Shown here: one piece after another, positions 1 through 6,311 of the stretch
How positions within the stretch are numbered: position 1 is the stretch's first letter
How the letters are laid out: every line of letters begins with the position of its first letter
From: an uncultured Collinsella sp.
GTDB lineage: Bacteria; Actinomycetota; Coriobacteriia; Coriobacteriales; Coriobacteriaceae
DNA: 6,841 nucleotides
Reading direction: 5' to 3'
NCBI GenBank assembly: GCA_902478765.1
Contig: CABSMN010000058.1
Coordinates: 1-6,841, forward strand
Program-made: the position numbers and the translations under genes
The notes under the pieces: model-generated
Database searches by the model: none
The model's input: only the letters and a program-made list of their open reading frames with translations
What the model was told of the DNA's origin: nothing

Positions 1-48
1 CGAGATGCAGCGTAGTCTCGTGGGCTCGGAGATGTGTATAAGAGACAG
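1..48 (+). other. Illumina Nextera adapter and index left on contig end (artefact)
   Basis: Positions 15-48 match the full 34-base Nextera Read 2 transposase adapter, which begins GTCTCGTGGGCTCGG and ends in the Tn5 mosaic end AGATGTGTATAAGAGACAG. Bases 1-6 (CGAGAT) are the end of the P7 primer, and bases 7-14 (GCAGCGTA) sit exactly where the i7 index belongs. From memory this is the reverse complement of index N721 (TACGCTGC). Genomic sequence starts at about position 49. Translated in frame with the downstream gene, the artefact gives the peptide MQRSLVGSEMCIRDR, a string known as adapter contamination in predicted proteomes. It must not be read as a gene start, promoter or signal peptide. 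Confidence 0.98.
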
Positions 49-49
49 G

Positions 50-3000
50 GAGCTCCAGGCCGTGTTTGCCGATCCGTACGAGGTGACCGTTACGGGCGAG
101 GTCGTGGTGAAGGACAAGGCTTCGAACAGGGGCTGCCGTGTTACGGGCAGCGGTAGCTTTGCCGTGGGCGACCAGGTGGAACTGTCCGCTGTTGCCGGTA
201 TGGGCTATCGCTTTGTGGGCTGGAGCACCGATAAGGAGGGCACCTCGATTGTCGAGACCGCGACGACCCTCGATGTGACCGCCACGCAAGACATAACGTA
301 CTACGCGCAGTTCGAATCCGATGGACAGGTGACCATTACCGTCACTGGCTCGTCCATCTTCCGCGGTACGGCCCTTCTGGTCGACGGCATTCCTGCCGGC
401 AGCAGGTCCTACGACAGGGGCGACATGTTTATGGCGATTGCGATCCCGTGGAAGAAGTACCACTTCTCGCATTGGGTCGACGATGCGGGTGTTACGGTGA
501 GCTACAGCGCTTTCTATATCGGTACCGCCAAGGAGAATAAGCAGCTTACGGCCGTGTTCTACGAGACGGGCTGCGATGTTCAGGTCGCTACGTATCCTAA
601 GGATGCTGGCTTTTCGATGGTAGCGCTCGGTACGGGTGGCTCCTACCACTCCGCGGCGATTATGTTTACCGTGCCGCATAAGGGTTGGAAGTTTAAATAC
701 TGGGTCGATGAGAACGGCATGCCCGTTGGCTTTACGCCGGTCATTAACCGCGTGGTGTTTGGCAACCGAACCTTTACGGCCGTTTATGAACGGGCGACGA
801 TGTCGGTTACGGCGGTTGATCCGCGTCAGGGCGGACACGTCGAGGGCTCCTCCGAGGACGAATCTCTGGGCTATGCCGTGACCAACGAAGTCGAGAACGG
901 TGAGTCCACGACCCTGACTGCCGTTTCCGATGCGGGGTATGTGTTCGATGGGTGGTATGCGCGCAATGATGACGGGTCGTTGGGCGATGGGCCGCTGAGC
1001 ACGGATGCTACCTGGATGTTTGTCCCCGAGGACAACATGACCGTCGAGGCGCGCTTTGCGGAGGCGCCTAAGTACAAGGTGACGGCCCGAGCGGTCAACG
1101 GATCGGTTGATTCGGAGTCTGCTTTGGTCGCTACGGATGGTAAGGTGACGCTTTCGGCGACGCCCGATGAGGGCTGCTACCTGACGCGCGTGACCGTTGC
1201 CGAAGAGGCAGGTGATGACGGTTCGGCCGGCAATGCCTATAACCTTGATATTTCTGACTATAAGGGTGGGGCGTACGAGGTCACACTGAGTGGCGTGAGT
1301 GCTCCGCAAAAGGTCACGTTCGAGTTTGCGAAGGCAGCGGCTCCACAGGTCCTTGCGCAGCCGCAGGATGCGAGTGCTTACGAGGGCGATCCGGTCGAAC
1401 TTTCGGTCGCCGCCGAGGCGGGGCGCAACGTTCGCGTCCATGCGGCCGTGTCATCTGGATCCGCTGCAGACGTCAAGCTGAGCTACCAGTGGTATCGCAT
1501 GTCTGACGATGGTGGCAAGGCGGTGGCGCTGAAGGGCGAGACGGGGGAGGCCCTCTCGATTGCCCAGCTCGACAGCGAGAACGAGGGCGAGTACTTCTGC
1601 CGCATTACGCAGAGCTACCTGGGCACGGTGACAAAGACGGATACCGAACATGCGAAGGTATTCATCGTGCCCCGAGAAACGCTTGTGTTTAACGGGCGTG
1701 TGCTGCCGGTGGCGACCGCTCACGATGAGTACCGTGCAGAGATTGCAGGCGCTACGGGCGGCAAGGCACCGTATGCGTATAACTTGGATGATGTTGAGGT
1801 TCCTGAGGGCATGCAGCTGACGCTGGCAGATGACGGATCGGGCACCTTGGTGCTCTCGGGCGTGCCTGCGGCTACGGGTGTGTGTCGCTTCAAGATTAGG
1901 TGCACCGATGACCTGGGCGACAAGTGCGACGCACACTTCGCGCTGCTCGTGAAGGCGAAGGAAGCCCCGCCTGCATTTGAGGACATGACCTTTACCTACA
2001 ACGCGACGGCGCAGGCCCCGGAGCTTTCGGGCGTGCCCGAGGGCTGCGAGGACGATGTCAAACTGACCTATGTTGGCACGGGCGACACACATTACTCGTC
2101 GGATCAGGCGCCGGTGGATGCCGGCACGTATCGTGCGGTGGCGACGCTCGACGCCAAGGGATATGTCGGTAATGCCTCCTGTGACTTCACGATCGAGAAG
2201 GCCCCGGTCGATATTTCGATCGAGACGTCTGATGTGACATACGATGGCGCACGACACGGTGCGGCGGTTGCGGTTGCCGGCCTTGATGCGTCTGCCTATT
2301 CCGTTGCCTATCGCGGTATAGATGGAACGTCCTATGGTCCGACGGCGCTGGAGCCGTGCGACAGTGGCAACTACCGCGTAACGGTTAAGGTGACTGACCC
2401 CAACTATCAGGGTAAAAAGTCCGCCGAGTTCTCGATTGCAAAGGCAAGCCAGGCCATTACGGGAACGACGAGCTATTCGGGTGTTTACGGTGGAGACCCC
2501 ATTGTGTTTAACAACGTTGCCCAAACTCCCGTGAGCTTTGAGTTGGTTGATTCCGATGACGATGCGAGCCCGGTTTCGATTAAGGGACGCTGCGCGACGG
2601 TGAAGGCTGCCGGTACGGCACGTGTTGTCGCCCATGCCAAGGCGTCTCGAAACTATCTTGCCGCCGAGGACATCGAGTTGTCGGTTTCCGTTGCACCTGC
2701 CCAGTTGCTGGTGAAGGTCGACGATGCCGAGCGCTTTGAGGGCCAGGAAAATCCCGAGTTTACCTCCAGCTTGGTGAGCCGTTGCGACACCTCGGACGTT
2801 AAGGTTACGTACTTCTGCTCGGCGAATAAGAAATCGCCGGCGGGTGAGTACCAGATCGACGCGACGGTCGCCGATCCGAACTTTGATGTCGCGGTCAAGC
2901 CCGGAACGCTGACGGTGAAGAAGAAGCCCGAGCACTACAAGGTGACGGCGAAGGCAGTCAACGGTTCGGTCGACAATGCTTCGGTTTCGGTTGTTGAGGG

Positions 3001-6000
3001 CGGGGACGCGATCCTCTCGGCGACGCCCGACGAGGGCTGCTACCTCGAACGCGTGACGGTCGTGCAGGCCGGCTCGGATGCGACCGTTGACCTCGACATT
3101 TCTGATTACAAGGGCGGGGCGTACGAGGTCACGCTGAGCGATGTTACCGCATCGCAGGAGGTCACGTTCGAGTTTGCGAAGGCGGACGCTCCGCGTGTGG
3201 TCGCGCAGCCGCAGGACGTGAGCGTCCATGGGGGCGATTCGGCCGTGCTCTCGGTTGCGGCCGAGGCAGGCAAGAACGTCGCTGACCACGCGGCCTCGTC
3301 CACGGGTTGCGCTGCCGAGGTTGAGCTTTCCTACCAGTGGTTCCGCATGGCGAATGGCAAGGCCGTGGCGCTCGATGGCGAGACGGGGGAGACGCTCTCG
3401 CTCGCGGATCTCGATGACGAGAAAGCCGGCGAGTACTTCTGCCGCATCACTCAACGCTACCTTGGTACTGAGAAGCAAGCGGACAGTGATTGTGCTTCCG
3501 TCTCCGTCGTTGCCTGGGACACCCTTGTGTTCAACGGCGACCTGCTACCGGCAGCGAGTGCGCACGGCACGTACATCGCCACGATTGCCGGGGCCGCGGG
3601 CGGCAAGGCTCCGTACGAGTACGCATGGGATGAGACGAAGCTCCCCGACGGGCTCAAGCTTTCCCGTACACCGGGCGGTCTGACGCTCTCGGGCATCCCG
3701 TCCAAGACGGGCGTTTCCGCCTTTGATATCACGTGCACGGATGCTCGTGGCGAGGCCACGACCGCCCGCTTTGCGCTCGTTGTCCAGGCAAAGCACGTAA
3801 TACTTACGTTTACGGATGGCGACTATACCTTTAATGGCGCACCGCAGACGCCTGAAGTTTCCGGTGCCCCTAAGGTCTGCAAGGGCGACCTTAGGGTCTG
3901 GTACTTCGGTACCGGAAGCACCCAATATTCCTCGACGGAGGCCCCGACCGATGCCGGCACGTACCGCGCTGTCGCCACGCTGCGCAGCCACGGCTACATC
4001 GGTGCCGCCGCCTGCCAGTTTGAGATCGCTCCGGCAAAGCTCAAGGTGAAGGTTGACGACGCCGAGCGCTTCGAGGGAGAGGCGAACCCAGCGTTTACCT
4101 CGAGCTTGGAGAGTGCGGTTGACACTTCGGGTGTGAAGGTCGAGTATTCCTGCGATGCCGATGAGAGCTCTCCTGCTGGCGAGTACCAGATCGGCGCGAC
4201 GGTCACCGACCCGAACTTCGATGTCGAGGTCGTGCCCGGAACGCTGACGGTGAAAAAGAAGCAGGAGCCCGTCGATCCAGACCCGGTGGTTCCGGACCCG
4301 GACAATCCTGATCCGGACAACCCGGATCCCGATCAGCCTGATCCTGGTCCCAACCCCGACAACCCCGATCCCGATAACCCGGACAAGCCCGTACAATTTG
4401 AGGTGACGGCAAAGGCGGTCAACGGTTCGGTCGACAACGCATCGGTCACGGTTGATGCGGGTGGGGACGCGACCCTCTCGGCGACGCCCGACGAGGACTG
4501 CTACCTCGTGCGGGTGACGGTCACGGAAGCCGGCTCGGACAGGGCCGTCGACCTCTACATCTCCGACTATGAGGGCGGAGCGTACGAGGTCACGCTAAGT
4601 GACGTCACCGCGTCGCACGAGATTACGTTCGAGTTCGCGAAAGCGGACGCTCCGAAGGTGATCGCGCAGCCACAGGACGCGAGTGCCCACGAGGACGATG
4701 CTGTTGTGCTCTCGGTTGCTGCCGAGGCGGGCAAGGGCGTCCTCGACCACGCGTCCTCGTCCACGGGTTCCGCCGCCGATGTCGAACTTTCCTATCAGTG
4801 GTTCCACATGGTGGGCGGCGAGGCCGTGGCGCTCGAGGGCGAGACGGGGGAGACGCTCCTCATTGAGAACCTTGATGACGATTGCGCCGGCGAGTATTTC
4901 TGCCGCGTCACTCAGCGCTACCTAGGTACCGAGACGCAGGTGGAAAGCGATCGTGCCGTCGTTTCTGTTGTGCCCCGGGATACCCTCGTGTTCAACGGCG
5001 GTCTGCTGCCGGTCGCACGTGCGCATAGCACGTATCGCGCGACGATTTCGGGTGCCGCGGGTGGCGAAGCTCCGTATGAGTACACGTGGGACGACGCTAA
5101 GCTCCCCGACGGGTTTAAGCTCACCCGCACATCGGGCGGTCTGACGCTCTCGGGCACCCCGTCCAAGGCCGGAGTGTCTACCTTTGACATCACGTGCAAG
5201 GACGCTCAGGGCAAGACCGCGACCGCGCACTTCGTTCTAGTCGTTCAGGCGAAGCGGGTCGAGCTTGCATTTGAGGGCGGCAACTTCGTCTATAGCGGTG
5301 ACGCCCAGGCGCCCGAGGTCACGGGGGTTCCCAAGGCCTGCGAAGGTGACCTGAGGGTCGGGTATTACGGGACGGGCGGCACGCACTATTCGTCGAGTGA
5401 GGCCCCGACCGATGCCGGCACGTATCGCGCCGTTGCCACGCTGCGAAGCAACGGGTATATCGGCGCCGCCTCGCGCAAGTTCAAGATTGCGCCGGCGAAG
5501 CTTAAGGTGAAGGTCGACGATGTTGAACGCTTCGAGGGAGAGATGAATCCCGCCTTTACCTCGAGCCTAAAGAGCTCGGCTGATACCTCGGGCGTGAAGG
5601 TCGAGTACTCCTGCGTCGCCGATGAGAGTTCCCCGGCGGGCGAGTACCAGATCGGGGCGACGGTCGCCGACCCGAACTTCGATGTCACGGTTGAGCCCGG
5701 TACGCTGACGGTGAAGAAGAAGCAGGAGCCTGTCGACCCGGACCCGGTGGTTCCCGATCCGGACAAGCCCGATGGACCCGATCCGGACAAGCCGGACCCG
5801 GACAAGCCCGAGCCTGACCAGCCTGATCCGGGCAAGCCTGGGCCCGACAAACCGGAGCCTGATCAGCCGGACAAGCCGGACCCGGATAACCCGGATAAGC
5901 CTGAGCCTGACAACCCGAGCAAGCCAGAGCCGGAAAAGCCCGGAACGCCCGATTCCGACCAGCCGGATTCAAAGGATCCGACAAAACCCGGTAGTTCGGA

Positions 6001-6193
6001 TGACTCCGCAGCTGATAAGGCAAAGGCATCGGGCGCGGAAAACTCCGGCAAGAAGGAATCTTCCAAGTCGAGCGCTCAGCAGCTCGCCGACACGGGCGAT
6101 CGTGCGCCATTGGCCGTCGCCGTCGCTGCAGGCGCCGTTGCGCTTGTCGCGCTGGGACTCGAGCTGCTGCGTCGCCGTCGCTCGGACGCGTAA
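50..6193 (+). CDS. Large multidomain LPXTG-type wall-anchored surface protein (5'-truncated)
   Basis: One open frame of about 2047 genuine residues ends at TAA 6191-6193. Residues are numbered here with the ATG at position 5 as 1; residues 1-15 are adapter. The order is four InlB-like repeats (25-351), then three composite cassettes (357-977, 978-1419, 1465-1906), each made of InlB-like, Ig-like, He_PIG-like, MBG-like and MBG_2-like beta modules. Two Pro/Asp linkers follow cassettes 2 and 3 (1420-1464, 1907-1995). The C-terminus has a Ser/Lys-rich stretch, the sorting motif LADTG (2027-2031), a 20-residue hydrophobic segment (2036-2055) and RRRRSDA. Known family behaviour: such proteins are secreted by Sec, cut between Thr and Gly by a sortase and joined to peptidoglycan. 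A role as adhesin or stalk is inference, since no ligand-binding or catalytic module is recognisable. The true start, signal peptide and possibly an N-terminal functional head lie upstream of the window. A terminator follows 65 bp after the stop, so the gene probably ends its transcript. Confidence 0.93.
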   Translation, partial: ELQAVFADPYEVTVTGEVVVKDKASNRGCRVTGSGSFAVGDQVELSAVAGMGYRFVGWSTDKEGTSIVETATTLDVTATQDITYYAQFESDGQVTITVTGSSIFRGTALLVDGIPAGSRSYDRGDMFMAIAIPWKKYHFSHWVDDAGVTVSYSAFYIGTAKENKQLTAVFYETGCDVQVATYPKDAGFSMVALGTGGSYHSAAIMFTVPHKGWKFKYWVDENGMPVGFTPVINRVVFGNRTFTAVYERATMSVTAVDPRQGGHVEGSSEDESLGYAVTNEVENGESTTLTAVSDAGYVFDGWYARNDDGSLGDGPLSTDATWMFVPEDNMTVEARFAEAPKYKVTARAVNGSVDSESALVATDGKVTLSATPDEGCYLTRVTVAEEAGDDGSAGNAYNLDISDYKGGAYEVTLSGVSAPQKVTFEFAKAAAPQVLAQPQDASAYEGDPVELSVAAEAGRNVRVHAAVSSGSAADVKLSYQWYRMSDDGGKAVALKGETGEALSIAQLDSENEGEYFCRITQSYLGTVTKTDTEHAKVFIVPRETLVFNGRVLPVATAHDEYRAEIAGATGGKAPYAYNLDDVEVPEGMQLTLADDGSGTLVLSGVPAATGVCRFKIRCTDDLGDKCDAHFALLVKAKEAPPAFEDMTFTYNATAQAPELSGVPEGCEDDVKLTYVGTGDTHYSSDQAPVDAGTYRAVATLDAKGYVGNASCDFTIEKAPVDISIETSDVTYDGARHGAAVAVAGLDASAYSVAYRGIDGTSYGPTALEPCDSGNYRVTVKVTDPNYQGKKSAEFSIAKASQAITGTTSYSGVYGGDPIVFNNVAQTPVSFELVDSDDDASPVSIKGRCATVKAAGTARVVAHAKASRNYLAAEDIELSVSVAPAQLLVKVDDAERFEGQENPEFTSSLVSRCDTSDVKVTYFCSANKKSPAGEYQIDATVADPNFDVAVKPGTLTVKKKPEHYKVTAKAVNGSVDNASVSVVEGGDAILSATPDEGCYLERVTVVQAGSDATVDLDISDYKGGAYEVTLSDVTASQEVTFEFAKADAPRVVAQPQDVSVHGGDSAVLSVAAEAGKNVADHAASSTGCAAEVELSYQWFRMANGKAVALDGETGETLSLADLDDEKAGEYFCRITQRYLGTEKQADSDCASVSVVAWDTLVFNGDLLPAASAHGTYIATIAGAAGGKAPYEYAWDETKLPDGLKLSRTPGGLTLSGIPSKTGVSAFDITCTDARGEATTARFALVVQAKHVILTFTDGDYTFNGAPQTPEVSGAPKVCKGDLRVWYFGTGSTQYSSTEAPTDAGTYRAVATLRSHGYIGAAACQFEIAPAKLKVKVDDAERFEGEANPAFTSSLESAVDTSGVKVEYSCDADESSPAGEYQIGATVTDPNFDVEVVPGTLTVKKKQEPVDPDPVVPDPDNPDPDNPDPDQPDPGPNPDNPDPDNPDKPVQFEVTAKAVNGSVDNASVTVDAGGDATLSATPDEDCYLVRVTVTEAGSDRAVDLYISDYEGGAYEVTLSDVTASHEITFEFAKADAPKVIAQPQDASAHEDDAVVLSVAAEAGKGVLDHASSSTGSAADVELSYQWFHMVGGEAVALEGETGETLLIENLDDDCAGEYFCRVTQRYLGTETQVESDRAVVSVVPRDTLVFNGGLLPVARAHSTYRATISGAAGGEAPYEYTWDDAKLPDGFKLTRTSGGLTLSGTPSKAGVSTFDITCKDAQGKTATAHFVLVVQAKRVELAFEGGNFVYSGDAQAPEVTGVPKACEGDLRVGYYGTGGTHYSSSEAPTDAGTYRAVATLRSNGYIGAASRKFKIAPAKLKVKVDDVERFEGEMNPAFTSSLKSSADTSGVKVEYSCVADESSPAGEYQIGATVADPNFDVTVEPGTLTVKKKQEPVDPDPVVPDPDKPDGPDPDKPDPDKPEPDQPDPGKPGPDKPEPDQPDKPDPDNPDKPEPDNPSKPEPEKPGTPDSDQPDSKDPTKPGSSDDSAADKAKASGAENSGKKESSKSSAQQLADTGDRAPLAVAVAAGAVALVALGLELLRRRRSDA
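77..1057 (+). repeat. Four InlB-like (Listeria-Bacteroides/Flg_new type) beta repeats
   Basis: Four modules of about 76-90 residues lie at residues 25-103, 104-185, 186-261 and 262-351. Each has an aromatic-rich core around a Trp (W73, W157, W233, W317) and closes on an aromatic strand: YYAQF, LTAVF, FTAVY and VEARF. Repeats 1 and 4 carry the classic GYxFxGW pattern (GYRFVGW, GYVFDGW). Repeats 2 and 3 have the degenerate FSHW and FKYW forms and resemble each other (HWVDDAG against YWVDENG), suggesting a local duplication. The first genuine residues, ELQAVF (16-21), look like the closing strand of another repeat cut by the contig end, so the array continues upstream. These modules are common small beta-rich spacers in bacterial surface proteins. 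Confidence 0.8.
1073..2935 (+). repeat. Composite cassette, copy 1 (long form, 621 residues)
   Basis: The modules in order are: InlB-like at residues 357-443 (VTARAVNGSVD to FEFAK); Ig-like at 444-556, with AQPQDASAYEGD, core Trp W496 in SYQWYRM and F-strand GEYFC at C532; He_PIG-like at 557-652, with the pattern VPEGMQL, LVLSGVPAATG and CTDDLGD; MBG-like at 653-734 (TFTYNATAQAP, PVDAGTYRAVATL, FTIEKAP); two extra modules at 735-900 not found in the other copies; and MBG_2-like at 901-974 (KVDDAERFEG, SPAGEYQI, PGTLTVKKK). The Ig-like module lacks a B-strand Cys (it reads LSVAAEAG), so C532 has no standard partner. Module names are recognised from motif shape. This copy is the most divergent, and it joins copy 2 directly through PEH with no Pro/Asp linker. 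Confidence 0.85.
2207..2704 (+). repeat. Two-module insert unique to cassette copy 1
   Basis: Residues 735-900 split into an MBG-like module (735-815) and a second beta module (816-900). The first shows TYDGARHGAAV, then GNYRVTVKVTDPNYQG, and closes with FSIAKASQ. The second starts AITGTTSYSGVYGGD and closes LSVSVAPAQ, with a pattern like Ig-like or MBG-adjacent 'pure beta' modules. Both lie between the MBG-like and MBG_2-like modules that are adjacent in copies 2 and 3. Removing these 166 residues brings copy 1 to nearly the length of the others, with only short indels left over. Either the modules were gained in copy 1, or they were lost before copies 2 and 3 arose; the sequence alone does not decide. 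The exact identity of the second module is uncertain. Confidence 0.7.
2936..4261 (+). repeat. Composite cassette, copy 2 (442 residues)
   Basis: The modules are InlB-like 978-1059, Ig-like 1060-1170, He_PIG-like 1171-1263, MBG-like 1264-1344 and MBG_2-like 1345-1419. Diagnostic stretches are VTAKAVNGSVDNAS, AQPQDVSVHGGD, SYQWFRM, GEYFCRITQRYLGT, LPDGLKL with LTLSGIPSKTG (the He_PIG pattern), APTDAGTYRAVATL and KVDDAERFEGEANP. The copy is very similar to copy 3 at both DNA and protein level, with the same length and module boundaries. By eye roughly three quarters of residues match. It ends in LTVKKK and runs straight into the first Pro/Asp linker. It contains eight Cys, including the pair in the MBG-like module (PKVC and AAAC). 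Confidence 0.88.
4262..4396 (+). repeat. Internal Pro/Asp-rich linker (45 residues)
   Basis: Residues 1420-1464 read as a DP/DNP low-complexity segment that opens QEPVDPDPVVPDPD and closes PDNPDKPVQ. The opening 14 residues are identical to the start of the C-terminal linker at 5723. Such linkers usually form stiff, extended, wall-spanning segments just before a sorting signal. Here one sits in the middle of the protein, between cassettes 2 and 3, which marks it as a probable leftover of an older C-terminal end. Confidence 0.88.
4397..5722 (+). repeat. Composite cassette, copy 3 (442 residues)
   Basis: The module boundaries are shifted exactly 487 residues (1461 bp) from copy 2: InlB-like 1465-1546, Ig-like 1547-1657, He_PIG-like 1658-1750, MBG-like 1751-1831, MBG_2-like 1832-1906. 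Diagnostic stretches are VTAKAVNGSVDNAS, SYQWFHM, GEYFCRVTQRYLGT, LPDGFKL with LTLSGTPSKAG, APTDAGTYRAVATL and KVDDVERFEGEMNP. It has six Cys. The second Cys of the MBG-like pair is replaced (AASRKF where copy 2 has AAACQF), leaving the PKAC cysteine unpaired within that module. It ends in LTVKKK and continues into the C-terminal linker. Confidence 0.88.
5723..5989 (+). repeat. C-terminal Pro/Asp/Lys-rich wall-spanning linker (89 residues)
   Basis: Residues 1907-1995 are built from imperfect PDKP, PDNP, PDQP and PEP steps, encoded by short DNA repeats around CCGGACAAGCC. It starts with the same QEPVDPDPVVPDPD as the internal linker, then diverges toward more Lys and Glu. Known role of such segments: crossing the peptidoglycan so that the folded modules are exposed. 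Short DNA repeats of this kind are prone to length change by slippage and to misassembly from short reads, so the length given here may not be exact. Confidence 0.9.
6083..6190 (+). other. Cell-wall sorting signal (LADTG, hydrophobic segment, Arg tail)
   Basis: LADTG lies at residues 2027-2031 (6083-6097). A 20-residue Ala/Val/Leu segment follows at 2036-2055 (6110-6169), then RRRRSDA to the stop. This is the standard three-part sorting signal, with Ala in place of Pro at the second position. LAxTG signals are typical of high-GC Gram-positive bacteria and are associated in the literature with class E sortases, though other classes can also accept variants. Cleavage is expected between Thr and Gly. 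No sortase gene lies in the window, so the partner enzyme is unknown. Confidence 0.92.
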
Positions 6194-6223
6194 CGGCTCA
6201 AAAGGGGCGGCTAGATTGAAGCT

Positions 6224-6256
6224 TTGCACGATTTAGTCTGCTAAAGCGTATATACT
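6224..6256 (+). promoter_or_regulatory. Possible weak promoter for brnQ
   Basis: TTGCAC at 6224-6229 could serve as a -35 box, with TATATA (6249-6254) as the -10 at a long 19-bp spacing; TATACT (6251-6256) is an alternative -10. The spacing is suboptimal, so this is only a candidate. It is the AT-richest stretch in the gap between the two genes. Transcription would start near 6261-6263, inside the left arm of the terminator hairpin, so a brnQ transcript begun here would not carry the full hairpin. Confidence 0.35.
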
Positions 6257-6258
6257 TG

Positions 6259-6293
6259 CGGGACGGGTCTTTTGCCCGTCCCGTTTTTGTTTT
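6259..6293 (+). terminator. Intrinsic (rho-independent) terminator of the surface-protein gene
   Basis: A perfect 9-bp GC-rich stem, CGGGACGGG (6259-6267) with CCCGTCCCG (6275-6283), closes a 7-base loop (TCTTTTG). A T-tract, TTTTTGTTTT, follows at 6284-6293. It lies 65 bp after the TAA at 6191-6193 and 18 bp before the brnQ start codon. It should separate the two genes into different transcription units. Confidence 0.93.
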
Positions 6294-6299
6294 GACTCG

Positions 6300-6307
6300 A
6301 AAGGTGG
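6300..6307 (+). promoter_or_regulatory. Ribosome binding site of brnQ
   Basis: AAAGGTGG lies four bases before the ATG at 6312, with the AGG core seven bases from it, which is a good Shine-Dalgarno distance. It supports 6312 as the start codon, as does the fact that the first membrane segment of the family begins about 13 residues later. Confidence 0.75.
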
Positions 6308-6311
6308 TCCC

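Noticed and set aside
5..49. ATG at position 5 as the start codon of the surface protein
   Set aside because: It lies in the P7/index part of the adapter, and the 15 residues it adds are adapter-derived; no ribosome binding site precedes it.
1451..3478. Long antisense open frame of 675 residues, with a second of 283 residues at 3545-4396
   Set aside because: They lie wholly opposite the repeat cassettes, are rich in Arg, Leu, His and Val as expected from the reverse of high-GC coding DNA, and show no family motif. The + strand frame has clear domains throughout.
2936..5722. Assembly duplication as the source of cassettes 2 and 3
   Set aside because: The copies differ at many bases and residues along their whole length, so they are not a copied contig segment. 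Short-read miscounting of additional, more similar copies cannot be excluded.
5723..5989. Short DNA repeats as a CRISPR array or non-coding satellite
   Set aside because: The repeats are in frame and encode the Pro/Asp linker; there are no constant-length spacers and no palindromic repeat unit.
6259..6293. Hairpin as an attenuator or riboswitch expression platform controlling brnQ
   Set aside because: There is no room for a leader upstream: the only plausible start site lies inside the hairpin. No T-box specifier or antiterminator pairing was seen. A simple terminator for the upstream gene fits better.
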